A DNA stretch of 64,000 nucleotides from Amborella trichopoda (lineage: Eukaryota > Streptophyta > Magnoliopsida > Amborellales > Amborellaceae): the NCBI RefSeq assembly GCF_000471905.2, contig NW_006499436.1, forward strand, positions 7,597,678 through 7,661,677, in the 5' to 3' direction. Made by a program: the position numbers and the translations under genes. Below are positions 43,291-54,859 of the stretch, piece by piece (position 1 is the first letter of the stretch; each line of letters begins with the position of its first letter). Below the pieces are notes generated by a model. It was not told the DNA's origin and did no database searches. It was given only the letters and a program-made list of their open reading frames with translations.

Positions 43291-43897
43291 TAGTTTAAGG
43301 TTCATCAAACTCTTTAAGAACCGACAAACACACTTAAAACATGTATTTCAAAATCAATGGGATGTATCGTTAACCCACATATCTATGTCAGATTGTTGGA
43401 TCAGCGATCCGGTTTAAGTCTGAATCGGTCTGAAATGGCAATCTAAAACTATTAAAAAAATAAATCAAAATAAATACTATAAAACAGTTTATGGGGTACG
43501 GATTTAGAAAGTACCTAAAAACCCATTAGATAAACTTAAAATAAGAAAAAAAAATATAAAAATAGGTATTTTAGGGCAAACCAGGTCAAGACCCATAACA
43601 TCGTAGAATCGATTTGATCTTGACCAATGCCAATATGAAGGCAACTCGAATAAAAAATCATCGGATTTTAAAATACCAAACCGTTAAATGACCTGTCACC
43701 TCTTAGACCAACTAGACCGGTTTTTAAAACACTCAATAGCTTCTCTTTGATTCGTTTGCTTTTTTTCCCAAAGCGTATGTCGGCAGTGGAACTCTACCCG
43801 GTTCCCCATATACGCTATTATAGATAACTTAAACCTCGTTATAAACCTAGTCTGACGTGTAAGAGGCGATCGTTTGGTCTGATCGGTCAACAAGAAA

Positions 43898-44288
43898 GGT
43901 GTATAAGGGAGCCCAGGCTCTAAACAATCAAAGTAAAGCGTATCTTATTGTAGTGTCGAAAAATGTAGTTTTAATATTCGATTTTTTTTGTGATAGCCTT
44001 AAAAATATATTTTCATGTGTAATTATAAAATTTAAACTTTCAAAAATAGTGTAAATCGAGCAGATTTATGAAAAATTGAAAATTCAAAAAATTGACAGTT
44101 CAAAAATGCATTATAAGATACACTATTTCCAAAACTTGAAATCCATTTTTTACTCATGTATAAGTATCTTGATATTGAGATGATCAATTTGAGGATATTT
44201 TAGCATCAAAACAATCTTTTCTAGTAAAATTTTTGTGGTGGGCTCTGATTTGATGGTTTAGAACCTCGGCTCTATATAAAATTTTTCC
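43898..44288. mobile_element. MITE family B copy 3 (391 bp)
   Basis: Ends GGTGTATAAGGGAGCCCAGG and the inverse of GGAAAAATTTTATATAGAGC. The central palindrome is degraded (TATCTTGATATTGAGATG). No clear target duplication. Confidence 0.7.
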
Positions 44289-44347
44289 ATGTAATGGAAT
44301 GTAACTTCCTTGTAACAGGACGTCGAACCAATGAGCATGATCCTGCG

Positions 44348-45075
44348 GGAGTGTACTCCCTCTCTCGCATAAACACCTATTTGAAAAGATTAATTTAGTT
44401 TAAAATTTTTGGAACTACATAAGAATTACTAGATGAATATTTTCAATTTTGTTTTTTTTATGAATTTTGAGTTTGTGACGCTGAAATCTAGTTCATAAAA
44501 AATTTGATGGCTGCTATTTAATTTTGAGGCATTATTTATTGGGTGTGGTTTGTACAGAGCCGAGGCTCTAAACAATTAAAGTAGAGTGCACATTCAAATA
44601 GTATCGAGAAATGTGGTTTAAATACTGAAAATTTTTGCGATAGCGTTAAAACATATTTTTATATTTAATTATAAAATTTAAAGCTTAAAAAATAGTGTAT
44701 ATTGAGCAGATCTATGAAAACTTGAATCTAAAAATGCATTAAAAGATGCATTACTTTCAGAACTTGAAATTTATTTTTATTTTTTTCTCACGTCCATGCA
44801 TCTTGATGTCGAGATGATCAATTTGAAAATATTTAGGCATCAAAAAAACCTCTTCTAGTGAAATATTTGAAGTGGGCTCTAATTTGATTTGTTTAAAGCC
44901 TTAAAATTTTTACTTATTTTTTTCTAGTACATAGAAAGTTTATTTCAAAAATCTTTTTTATTCAGATTAGTTTATAGCTTGTAGAGACCACATCCGCAAA
45001 ATTTGAGATCTAAAAAGTATTCATAGCATGTATGATATCCAGAGGAAGTAAATGGATATTATACTCTCACGGGAG
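44348..45075. mobile_element. MITE family H copy 4, split by MITE B4
   Basis: The halves 44348-44540 and about 44920-45075 join to match 14862-15190. GTGTACTCCCTC at the left and ATACTCTCACGGGAGTAG at the right are the outer ends. Confidence 0.65.
44541..44920. mobile_element. MITE family B copy 4, nested in family H
   Basis: Begins GGGTGTGGTTTGTACAGAGC. The right end is worn (GTTTAAAGCC then A/T). It carries the palindrome CATCTTGATGTCGAGATG at 44799-44816. The surrounding family H sequence defines the empty site. Confidence 0.7.
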
Positions 45076-45079
45076 TAGA

Positions 45080-46819
45080 AATTCTTCTGGCCAAACCATT
45101 TCTTGTGCAACTTTCTTCCAAAAACAAAATGAAGAATCGATGAGAACTAAGACTTATTAATATACTACTACTACTTACAAATAAAAGTCAATCTCATGTA
45201 AAACCAGGATTCGTTTTTGATGAGTTTGGTGACTCACCTATACATGGGCAGCCGCTCTCCAAACTTAATCTTAAAGATGGATTTTAGATTTAAGTTTAAG
45301 TGGATCGATGATCTTGACTATGTGGATCATGACATGAAAAATAAACAAATTTAAAAAATAAAAAGGTATACTATTTGAAATAATTTTTACACTATTCATT
45401 TTGAATTTTCAGAGGGTCCTCCTTTTCCACCTTGCATCTTAACATTTTAAGGATGAGCGTTTGATGGAAGGGGATGCATGCGTCCCTTGACTCCTTAAAC
45501 ACTATCCCTCAAACCTCCCCATTGCAAAATCTTCTCTCAAACAAAAGAAATTGGCGATTTGGCTCCAAATGAGAGAGTTTACGCATGACAACGTAGCTCT
45601 TTGATTCTCTACATTGCATATATTATTATAATATGTGTTTAGAAATATGAAATCAGGTCCACACTAGGAGACCGATCCGGATTCACTTGGTACTTGGTAG
45701 CAATTCTTTAGATGGATCGGTGTAGGGATACAATAAAAAACTTTCAAAAACCAAAAAGAAGGAGGAATCCTATGATTTTGAGGTCTCTAGCTCCGTCACC
45801 TGTTCTGAGCTAAAAGGGATTTTGAGTTGGTTCGATGATTTTTGAAATACTGGCTCCATCCTTGCCCAACCAAATTTGATCTATGATTCTTTTGTGCCTT
45901 ATTGGCTGTTGTGATATTTAAGTATTTTTTCTTATCTCCTTATTCATAATAAATTGGCTAGAAACAAAAAAAAACGGGTACCTTGAATAAGATTTGGAAT
46001 GTCTCTCCCTACTTAGTGATTTTAGCAAGAAATAAATCAGATAATTATTTAGAAGTAGAAAAAAAAGGAAAAAGAAAAAAAAAAGAGAGATGGAATGAAT
46101 ATTAGTTCGAAAATATTTGGACATAAAGTTTTTTTTTGGGTAATTCAGTGGGGAAAATAGGTCCCTACCCGGTTTTTCAAGTAAATTAAGAGTTAGTTTT
46201 TTGAACGTATTAGTGGGATGGTGTTAGTGATGGAAATGAAAATCACAACGTGATAACTAAGACATGGGGTGCTACTACCACGACCTCAGCCCCTTTCCCT
46301 ATTTGGACATAAAGTTCACATGGACTTATTGCATGTCATCTAGGTAATTATCCCCTATACATTATCTTTTTACCACAACTCAAACCGGTGTTTTAAAACT
46401 CAATGATTTTATTTTCCCGGTTGAATTACTCAAATATTGAACCAGTTCTGGGATGATGTTGGTCTTGGTCTGGTTCTCTTACAATCTCCCCTTTTATATT
46501 ATTTATTTTATTTTATTTTTAATATTTTTAAATAATTGATGAAGACCAATCTAAATCGTTGATCCGCAAATTGACACGGAATTATGGGTGAATGATTCAC
46601 CCCGTCGACTTAGGTTTATAAAATATTGCCCAAACCATGGCAAGAAAAACTAGAGAAAGAACGAGAATCTTTCGTGACACCCTATTTTTAAAGGATGCGG
46701 TTTTGATGAGTTAGCTATTGTTGTTCCTCGTGCATCAACTCATCATCTTTTAGATGGACGTCAAAAACTTGTGCAGCACGATAATTTAAAATGAATGGTG
46801 GAAAACACGATAAAAAAAA
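45080..46819. other. Intergenic, no gene seen
   Basis: AT-rich sequence with simple A/T runs. A T-run followed by GGGTAATTCAGTGGGGAAAA near 46128-46155 resembles one at 48470-48500 (GGGTGAGTCAGTGGGGAAAT), possibly the end of an unnamed repeat. Confidence 0.5.
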
Positions 46820-47211
46820 GGAAAAAGTTTATATAAGTGCGAGGCACTAACCAATCAAATTATGACATATCTGAAAAATTCATTAAAAAAAGGTTATTTC
46901 GTTCATAAAAAATACTCAATTCAATCATCTCAACCTCAAGATATATGGAAATGAGAAAAAAAAGTTTTCAAATATTGACAATAGTGCATCTTGTAATGTA
47001 TAATATAGACCGTCAAATTTAAAGATTTTAAAGTGTTCATATATCTATTCGATTTATATTATTTTTTAACTTTAAATTTTATTATTAGAAATAAAAGAAA
47101 ATTTTTAGGCCATTATAAAGATTTTTAATATTAAAACAAAATATTTTGGCAATATTAAAAGTTGAGTCCTATTTTGATTGTTTAGAGCCTCAGTCTTATA
47201 CAAACCAAACC
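46820..47211. mobile_element. MITE family B copy 5 (392 bp)
   Basis: Ends GGAAAAAGTTTATATAAGTG and the inverse of GGTTTGGTTTGTATAAGAC. The interior has CATCTCAACCTCAAGAT at the position of the family palindrome. Flanks are A-rich, so the target duplication is not decisive. Confidence 0.7.
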
Positions 47212-47834
47212 AATAAAAAACTGCTATTTATATTTTCCAAAAAAAAAGAGAACTACCAGATTAGAAAGAATCATGATAGATGAGATGAACAAATCAAAAA
47301 ATCTTAGATGAAATTTTCATATTTGAAAGGGTTATAAAGGGAGACCGCACAAGAAATAATGACGCGGGTGACTCACCAAATACTTTTCCATTTCTAAAGC
47401 AACTGTCGTAGAGTGGTCCTGACATCCATTGGAATGATGTGGACTGCCATTGGCTTTATGCTGGGGGGTCTGAGCACGTGCAAAGGAATAGCCCAAAGAG
47501 ACAAAAGAATGGCTTATCCAATCAGCTTCTCAGATCTTCGTTCAGAACGACAATGACTATTTTAGGTCTAATTGTTTTATTTAATCTTCTTTCTAGAAGA
47601 CTTCTTCTTTTTCTCTGGATTAGATTATCATGAGGGGTGACTTTGTTGATGTAGTTGTCTTCTAGAAGTGTTTTGAGGACCTCTGCTTTAACTAAATCAT
47701 AGTCATCTCTAGCAGGGATTTTATAATAGTTTGAAAGGTAATATATCATATTATTTGTGAGAGATGACTATCAAGTGGTTTATCTCTTCCAATAAAATTC
47801 TCTTTGTTGTTTAAACGTATTGTGCCTAGACAAA

Positions 47835-48215
47835 CCCATGGGAAATCCTGGGGCAGTTGGTATAGGTGGGGTTTTGTGAGATTGGAGTGGAGCAATAATC
47901 TTCACTTATGCCGGTTTTAATTGTTGTGCCACGACTAATTATGCAGAAATTATCGCTTTATTTCAAGGTTTAAAACTTTTCAAAGAAAATAATTTGGATG
48001 CTTGCTAATTGGTGGAAGGGGACTCCATGAATGGCATCAAATGACGTAATAAAGAACAAGTGGTGTTTTGAGAGCTTAAATCGATTCATATTATAGATTT
48101 GGCAGACTCTTTGACTATCTCTTTCCATAAGGTGTATAGGGAAGCTAATGATTGGGTACATGATCTTGCTAAATCTAATGCTTTGTTGGTTTTTTGCTTG
48201 TTTCTAATAATGTAA
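47835..48215 (+). pseudogene. LINE-type RNase H tail
   Basis: The translation gives GNPGAVGIGGVL, DWSGAIIFTYA, ATTNYAEIIALFQGLKL, LVEGDSMNGIK and, at the end, KVYREANDWVHDLAKSN. These are the RNase H-like (RVT_3) blocks at the C-terminus of plant L1-type LINEs. Stops and a frameshift near 48080 break it. No reverse transcriptase precedes it. Confidence 0.8.
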
Positions 48216-48567
48216 CTTGTTGATGTGATTTCCCTTTATTAATAAATTCAGTAACATTTGTCAAAAAACTAAATAAATAGAAACCACGAGAAAGGTGGGG
48301 GTGAGGTGTACAATTTACTCGAGGTATTACTTTCCTCGACCAAAAGACCAAGGAGAAATAACCCAACCTTGTCCGAGTCGACTCGCCCGAGTTCAAATAT
48401 GTATACTAAATAGGTGCCCTATAGACTATACGGAATAACACACCCTACCATCTTGTGTCAGATCTTGTGCTTTTTTTTTTTGGGTGAGTCAGTGGGGAAA
48501 TGGCCCCCACCCTTAGTAGGAATTGAGCCTCGGATTCTCGGATCTTGTGGTTAATGGTGGGAAGTAA

Positions 48568-48770
48568 TACAATAAATCATTCACATTTGGTACAAGAAGG
48601 TCATAATTATTTTTCAGCTTTGGATTCGAAATATGCATTTCATTGTGCTTAATGTTCAGAAGAAAAAATTTCTCACCGTAAGGCATAGGCCAAATTGCTA
48701 GATTTCATATTTGATGGTAAAAAATGATTGTGACCTCCTTCAATCGAAGTTCAACAGTCTTGCAACATAC
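48568..48770. mobile_element. MITE family I copy 5, diverged
   Basis: ATACAATAAATCATTCACATTTGG, then AAGAAGGTCATAATTATTT at the left and GGTAAAAAATGATTGTGACCT at the right, aligned with the other family I copies but more divergent. Confidence 0.45.
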
Positions 48771-48799
48771 AACCCCCAAAACAAAAAAAACCTGGTCAG

Positions 48800-49414
48800 A
48801 ATTCCGAGTGAACACTAAATTCCCCATGTTGTACCTTATAACTCGACCAATGTGTATTTTGCCATTCTAAGTATAAAACTGTTTTTCTTTTTCTTTTTTG
48901 AAGTCTAACTAAAACAAGTTATAGGATAGCATGTGATGCAATGATCCAATGCATTTATCAATCATTCCTACGTGCATCCATTTGCATGAACTCTTGCTAG
49001 AACTGATTGAAAGGGGATCATTTGGCTCCAAGGATATGCAAATCATGTAGATTCAATATGCAAATATTAGATTAGGTAAATCCTTTATAGTGGGTTAGTG
49101 TTATTTGGATAGCATTAAGAAATGCAAATCCATTGTTTGGACCATGTATTTGTCAACTTTGCATTCGCTAATTTCATTCCACTTTCAGGTTATAAATTTT
49201 TTTTAATCTTTCATTATGCTTTTTATTCAGATTTAATCATATTCTTGAAAATATGTCGTATTTTGCAAGATATATTACCTTTTAATTAATATTACTTTAT
49301 AACAATTTATCATAATTTTAGTTTTCATAATGGGATTTTTTTATTTTTACTTTCTTTGAAGATCAAACGTAACGTTGTTCATTTTATGGAAATAAACACA
49401 TGATACTGGCAATT
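48800..49414 (+). repeat. Duplicated block, copy a (about 615 bp)
   Basis: Aligns collinearly with 54261-54848 from AATTCC-AGTGAAC to AAACACATGATACT-G-AATTG, at roughly 85 percent identity by eye. No gene was recognised in it. A family F MITE begins directly after it, which may truncate the block. Confidence 0.85.
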
Positions 49415-49426
49415 GAAAAAATGAAA

Positions 49427-49790
49427 ATAGTCTGATAGCGCTGCAGCTTTATCAAAATAAGCAAAGCCTCACCTCATAACTCATTAAAATCGTAATTCAA
49501 TTGATGAAAAGCTTTTGAATTGATCATCTTACATTATGGTTGTGTAAGAAAATTAGGGATTTCAGATTCTAAAAATAGTTTATATTACAACAAATCATCT
49601 AGACCATCCATTTCTCCCTAAAAATAAGTGTTCATATATCAGCAAGATCTAAACAATTTTTGAGTTTCAAGTTTTATTATCGGTGCTGGAAATTAATTTT
49701 CGAGCCATCATGAATATTTTCTATGTCAAAAATGCGTTCCAGATGAGGATTTGAGGTGAGGCTTCATCTTTGAAAAAAACTCATTTCTTA
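49427..49790. mobile_element. MITE family F copy 2
   Basis: Homologous to 35337-35718. Contains AAGCCTCACCTCATAACTC at the left and TGAGGTGAGGCTTCATC at the right, an inverted pair. The core shares ATCTAGACCATCCATTT with families A and B. Confidence 0.6.
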
Positions 49791-50394
49791 TTCGTAACCA
49801 TACAAAATAACTACGAGAATGAGCACAAAAGTGCAATATTTTTAAAGAATCATAATATGAAAAAAGAGATCAGTGAACATCGAGCTTCTTACAAAATATA
49901 GTCGAATAGAGCAATCAAGTGGACTGCAAAAGAAAGCCTATGAACTCATGTATCATGTCGAGTGTAAAAGTAGGCTGTATGGAATGGGCATATGAATTCA
50001 TTGTGTAGTCCAAGAGGAGGCCCATAAGATCAGCAAGAAAGAACCAATGCTTGACGACACTTCAACTTGCGCCTCTCAGGCCTTCTGGACCGACCGACCC
50101 AATGTAGATCCCTACCATCAAGATAGATCCCAAGGTTAAGGGACACCTACACAACAAAAGCGAAAACGCATATAGAGCCGTGAGAAGCGTATCGTGGTAA
50201 GACCCATAAGGCCCTTGGATAGATTTGGAGGCCTACCCAAAAAATAGTTTGGGGCAGCCCTTTCCAAGGGACCAAAAACACTAGATAAAAGCTCGAAAAA
50301 CACAGAAAACAACCTGAGGACTAAAAATGGCAACCCTTGTGACAACTCCAGGAACACCAATGCTGACACAAGACATATCGACGTAATGTTTTTG
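49791..50394. other. Unassigned, between MITE and copia fragment
   Basis: Moderately GC-richer sequence without a nameable gene. A minus-strand frame at 50136-50369 shows no known motif. It may be internal sequence of the neighbouring copia remnant. Confidence 0.35.
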
Positions 50395-50765
50395 GATCAC
50401 CTTTGATGTGGGATGAGAACATGAGCTGAGCATCCCCATTCCCTTAGATGGTCTATGGACGGAGCACGACCAGTGAATATTTCGTGTGGAGTAAGTGGGG
50501 CTCCCTTAGTGGGGAGTGTAATTGAGTATATACCTCGCCATCGATACTGCTTCTCCCTAGAATTCTAGAGAGAGCTTTGCATGATCCGGCATGCTCTGCA
50601 CCATTTCTACCATGGTCTTATTCTGTCTCTCAACTACACTATCTTGTTGTGCTGTATAAGGCATGGTAAATTGATAGATTATGCCAATACATACATCTCT
50701 TTAAAAACTTGTGAGGAATACTCGCTGCCACCATATATCTCTCTTTAGGAACCATTACATATACC
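50395..50765 (-). pseudogene. Copia integrase fragment
   Basis: Minus-strand translation: GIIYQFTMPYTAQQDSVVERQ, then NKTMVEMVQSM, EF-GEAVSMARYILNYTP and PTYSTRNIHWSCSVHRP. It matches the second half of the copia integrase catalytic core (family pattern PYTPQQNGVAER, EA...YILNR). In-frame TAG and TAA stops are present. No reverse transcriptase follows. Confidence 0.85.
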
Positions 50766-51399
50766 CCAAAACCCTAACTCTATCACTCTAACCTATGTTA
50801 TTTTAATCCCAATTGGGCCCCATTGAGAGAATTTTCCTAATAGAAATAGAAAGAGAAAGAAAGAGGGAGATGCCCCACTCTCATGAAGTTTCAATCTTGC
50901 TTAGTGGAAATTCATGGCATATGATGAATTTGGTGCTCCAAAGTAACTAAGGTCTCCTTCTATCTATGCCAAACCCATTTGATCTTGCTGTAGATATCCT
51001 CCAAACAGCAAGGAATAAGTCTCTTAAATCATACATTTCATGGTTTACCTGATGCCCTTCCACGTTCATGCGTTCATGCTTAGTTCGTTGTACTCCATTT
51101 TGGCATGCATTGGGAAAATTTTACATGGCTTATGTCTTACTGACTTTTCTGCAATTCTTCCAAATTAGTAAGCTTTGGTGCTTCGCTTGAGCTCTAAAAC
51201 CCCATTTCACAAGCCATTGCTATGCCAAATTTTTTCCTCCCAATCATGTGACCACCATCCCACAAGATAACATGCTTTGCCTATCTTGCACCTCTCTTTC
51301 TCTCATGTGATTTCTATACCAAAGTTGTTCTTGTTTTGTGAGAGTGCATATTTAGTGTGATTAGTTTGATTATAGTTGTTGAAATAATCGTTCCAACAG

Positions 51400-53009
51400 C
51401 CAAAGCGGAAGCAAAATTAAACAATTAGGAGTCGAGTATCATACCTAAGTGCTCGCAAATGATTTTTAGAGAACGAATTTGGAGAGGGATGATCAACTCA
51501 TGTAGGAAAATTTGACAACTATTAGAGCTATCGAAATCAGTTCCACACCGCAAATCCCGAGCGAGGCGGAAACTCACGAATAACTCTCGTAAATACGATA
51601 TGGGGAGCAGACCGAGCTCGACTTTCTCACGCACAACTCTATCTCTTAGGGTGGGTCTATCCTTAGAACTCAAATGGGAGAGTGATTGTACTCTCTTTCT
51701 CTCTCACACACATTCAACCTCTCTCTATCTCTCTCTCTCAAGAGGAGTTCTCACACTTTTGTCGTGTATTGGTGTATTGTGTTGTGGTGTATATTAAGAC
51801 TTCCACCCCTCCCTTTTTTATAGTGAGAGAAATAACCTCTCATTCATATGGGAGTAACTTCCTCATAAATGGGCACCATTAGAATACATGATGTATGAAA
51901 TTCATGGAAGGGTAACCCCCTCATGAAGAGCTACAACCTCTCCTCACCTCCCTTCATAAAGTCATGTAAGTCATGAAGGGAGTGTGGTCTATATGGGTGT
52001 ACCCGAATACTAGAGATACATCCTCATATCTACATCTCCCACTCGTCACGTATATTGGAGGGGTTAAATGCTAAAAAAGGAATTGTCACTTATTTTTGCA
52101 TTGTGAGTATCCTTTCATACAAATAGAAAATAATGTGCGACCTATTGGAGCAAACATTCAATTAGACAGAGCCATTCAAAGTTTCTAACCAACTAGTATG
52201 GAACACCTCATCTCTCCAATACTTGCAAAATAAAAACTGCTCCACCTGCCCTAGACCCGATTTGACCATACCTGGTTATGCTCTCAATTAATGCTTCATG
52301 AACCCAACTTAGAACATTACTTAGCCCATTCCTACACAATTACTTTAAATGTGCATGCAATGTGTACTATTTTCTTGTAGTACTAAAACAAAGTCTGATA
52401 TCAAATTGTCCTCCCTTATAACATGCATTATTGTACTCTAATCCAACCATTGTCTTAGCAATGTCCCAAACGAATCTCATACTTGATCCTAAGGAGTACA
52501 TGCTAAAATAAATGATTGAAGAAAAGTTTCCTAATGCAGTCTAAGGTCTATAAGAGCATTACGGGTCACATATTTGTTAGCCTCATATAGTGGCAAAAAG
52601 GAACATAGATTATCTTTTTTCACACGAGTAAGTGTTTTGGTCACTAATATAGCACGTGTGGTATAAATAATACGTGGTAGATCACATCAAATGTGTGTCA
52701 GAATCCACATCATGTAAGTTATAGTTTTTCACAGCCATGGAACCGGTTATCACCTAGTGCCTCACAGTCACATCTATGCATCAACCTGAACATCCCTGAT
52801 GTTCTTCCCTTACAACTTATAGGATACATGGTCTTAAGGAGGTCAATTTGAATAGACCGTATCAATTCCCTTAGATTTCATCTCGAACCTTTGGACGAGG
52901 CAATAAACACTCTATGTGTATATCTCATCCTTTAATATCCTGATTATTGAGAGCAGCTTGGGCAAGTAGTGAGTTTTAACCTGCCAATGAATTAAATGAT
53001 AATCTCACG
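51400..53009 (-). mobile_element. Possible LTR and untranslated 3' region of copia
   Basis: On the minus strand this follows the pol C-terminus at 53010. It includes a TATA-like CACTATAAAAAAGGG (51814-51822) and a CT/GA-rich leader. The LTR limits and a partner copy were not found, so this is a positional inference. Confidence 0.3.
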
Positions 53010-53690
53010 CTATTGTGCTCCTGTGTGTATTAAAATGCACAAACCATCCATCATAATACAAAAATAACATCCATATTTCATTATAACGGGATACCAAGAT
53101 CCTACAGTGTGATGTAAACTCACAAGGGTCCTCAGGTCCATAGTTCTTAGATGTGTCTGATGTGCAGCCCTAACAATAGCCTTACACAAGGGATCCGCCA
53201 CCATTTCAATGTGCTTTGACTTCCATGGTACTTGGGGTTTTTTTCAAATGCAAGTGCCATGTATTATCACAAAATATAGTGAAATGTTCATTATCAGTTG
53301 TGACATCACCCAGTTTCTTTAAGAATCTCTTTAACCATACTTTAAGAATCTCTTTAACCATACATCTTCTTTTACTACTCTACTACAAGCAATGTATTCA
53401 AACTCCATAGTGGAGAGAGTGATGCACGACTGTGTCCTGCTGCACAATGAGACTACACTACCTCTTAGCAAGAAAATATAGCCTGAAGTCGATTTATGCT
53501 CATATAGGTCTGCTGCACAATCAACATCACTATATCCCCGTAACTGCAAATTTGTTCTTTGGAAACATTGCATCTGACTTGAGGTTCCCCAAAAGTATAG
53601 AAAAATCTTTTTTATTGCCTGCCAATGACCTGGTATTGAATTACTTTGGTACCATCTAATGAGATTCATTGTACCTTATAACTCCAACGA
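53010..53690 (-). pseudogene. Copia RNase H and pol C-terminus
   Basis: Minus strand from about 53669: WQAIKKIFLYFWGTSSQMQC, LRGYSDVDCAADLYEHKSTSG, LSTMEFEYIACSRVVKEDVW and LKRF. After a frameshift it ends MVADPLCKAIVRAAHQTHLR-TMDLR, the usual end of copia polyproteins. The catalytic-region D and E positions are partly retained. A 23-base direct duplication occurs near 53324-53362. Confidence 0.88.
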
Positions 53691-53791
53691 GACTAATCAT
53701 TTAGTAATCCACACCTTTTATAGTAATCCAAACTAATGACTAATTGACACTAATCTTTATTTTACTCAACCACTAAAGCCACTAACCTAAT

Positions 53792-53800
53792 TATATATAA
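53792..53800 (+). promoter_or_regulatory. Probable TATA box for the secreted-repeat ORF
   Basis: TATATATAA lies 140 bases upstream of the ATGATG at 53940. The interval contains a CT-rich leader with a 29-30 bp repeat. Confidence 0.45.
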
Positions 53801-53842
53801 GAGTTCACTTAGTATGAGTCAGGCATCCACCCATCCACCAAA

Positions 53843-53940
53843 GAGGTTAATCTCTCTCTCAGTATCTACACCTGACCTACCTCTCTCTCAGTATCTACCC
53901 CTGACCTACCTCTCTCTCAGTATCCACCCCCGATTTACGA
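53843..53940 (+). repeat. 29-30 bp tandem repeat in a leader, x 3
   Basis: TCTCTCTCAGTATCTACACC, TCTCTCTCAGTATCTACCCC and TCTCTCTCAGTATCCACCCC head three adjacent units, each continuing GACCTACC or similar. It lies between the TATA-like site and the start codon. Confidence 0.85.
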
Positions 53941-54170
53941 TGATGAGAATACTCCTAGTCATGCTAACCATGGCCGTCTTTGTGTTAGTTTCGGGTCGAA
54001 TGTGTCTTGGGTCCACTGGCACCCCCACTGCCAGCTTCGCAAGAATGCCCACTGGCACCCCCACCGCCGGCTTCGCAGGCATGCCCATTGGTGCCCCCAC
54101 TGCGGGCTTCACAGGAATGCCCATTGGCACCCATACCGCCCCATTAGCACTCCCACCGTCAGCTTCGTAG
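53940..54170 (+). CDS. Candidate secreted protein with 12-residue repeats
   Basis: A 76-residue frame from ATG 53940 (a second ATG follows directly). A longer in-frame start at 53814 would put CT-repeat-encoded residues before the signal peptide and is less likely. Residues 1-24 form a textbook signal peptide: MMRILLVMLTMAVFVLVSG, then RMCLGS. Residues 26-61 are three 12-residue repeats (TGTPTASFARMP, TGTPTAGFAGMP, IGAPTAGFTGMP). A fourth unit has lost 16 bases, which shifts the frame and ends the protein at TAG; two further units follow out of frame, the last with a TGA. No known peptide family was recognised. It may be a short active gene, a processed-peptide precursor shortened by the deletion, or a pseudogene. 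Codons are GC-richer than the surroundings. Confidence 0.45.
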   Translation: MMRILLVMLTMAVFVLVSGRMCLGSTGTPTASFARMPTGTPTAGFAGMPIGAPTAGFTGMPIGTHTAPLALPPSAS

Positions 54171-54214
54171 GAATGCCCACTTGAACCCCCACTGTCAGCT
54201 TCGCAGGCATGCCC
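54015..54214 (+). repeat. 36-bp minisatellite, 6 units (fourth shortened)
   Basis: Units at 54015, 54051, 54087, 54123 (only 20 bases), 54143 and 54179, each built on GGCACCCCCACTGCC and GGCTTCGCAGGCATGCCC. They encode the 12-residue repeats of the candidate secreted protein in the first three units. Confidence 0.95.
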
Positions 54215-54260
54215 ACCACTTCTACGATGTTCACTCCTCGCAGCCCCACATCCACTCTAA

Positions 54261-54848
54261 AATTCCAAGTGAACGCTAAATTCCTTCATGTTGTACCTTA
54301 TAACTCCACCACTATGTATTTTACCATTCTAAGTATAAAACAAATTTTTTTTTTTTTGAAGTCTACTCTAAAAGAAGTTAAAGGATAGCATGCACTGCAA
54401 TGGTCCGATGCATTTATCAATCATTCCTACGTGCATCCATTTGTATGAACTCTAGCTATGACTGATTGAATGGGATCATTTGGCTCTAAGGATATGCAAA
54501 TATGCAAATCTTATATTAGGTAAATCCTTTATATTGGATTAGTGTTATTTGGATAGCATCAAGAAATGAAAATCCATTGTTTGGACCATCTATATGACAA
54601 TCTTTCTTTCACAAATTTCATTCCATTTTCAAGTTAGAAAAATGTTTTTGAATGTTTCATTACGTTTTTTATTAATATTTAACCATAATTCTTGGAAGAT
54701 ATATTGCCTTTTAATTAACATTACTTCATAACAATTTATCATAATTTTAGTTATCTTCTTACTGAGATTTATTTATTTTTAATTTATTTGAAGATCAAAT
54801 GTAATGTTGTTCAGTTTATGAAAATAAACACATGATACTAGAAATTGC
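54261..54848 (+). repeat. Duplicated block, copy b (about 588 bp)
   Basis: Collinear partner of 48800-49414, starting 46 bases after the last 36-bp unit. It may include the 3' untranslated region of the candidate secreted gene. A LINE begins at its right edge. Confidence 0.85.
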
Positions 54849-54859
54849 AGAACCTTAAG

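Noticed and set aside
50136..50369. 77-codon minus-strand frame near the integrase fragment
   Set aside because: Hydrophobic composition but no alignment to copia domains or any family I know.
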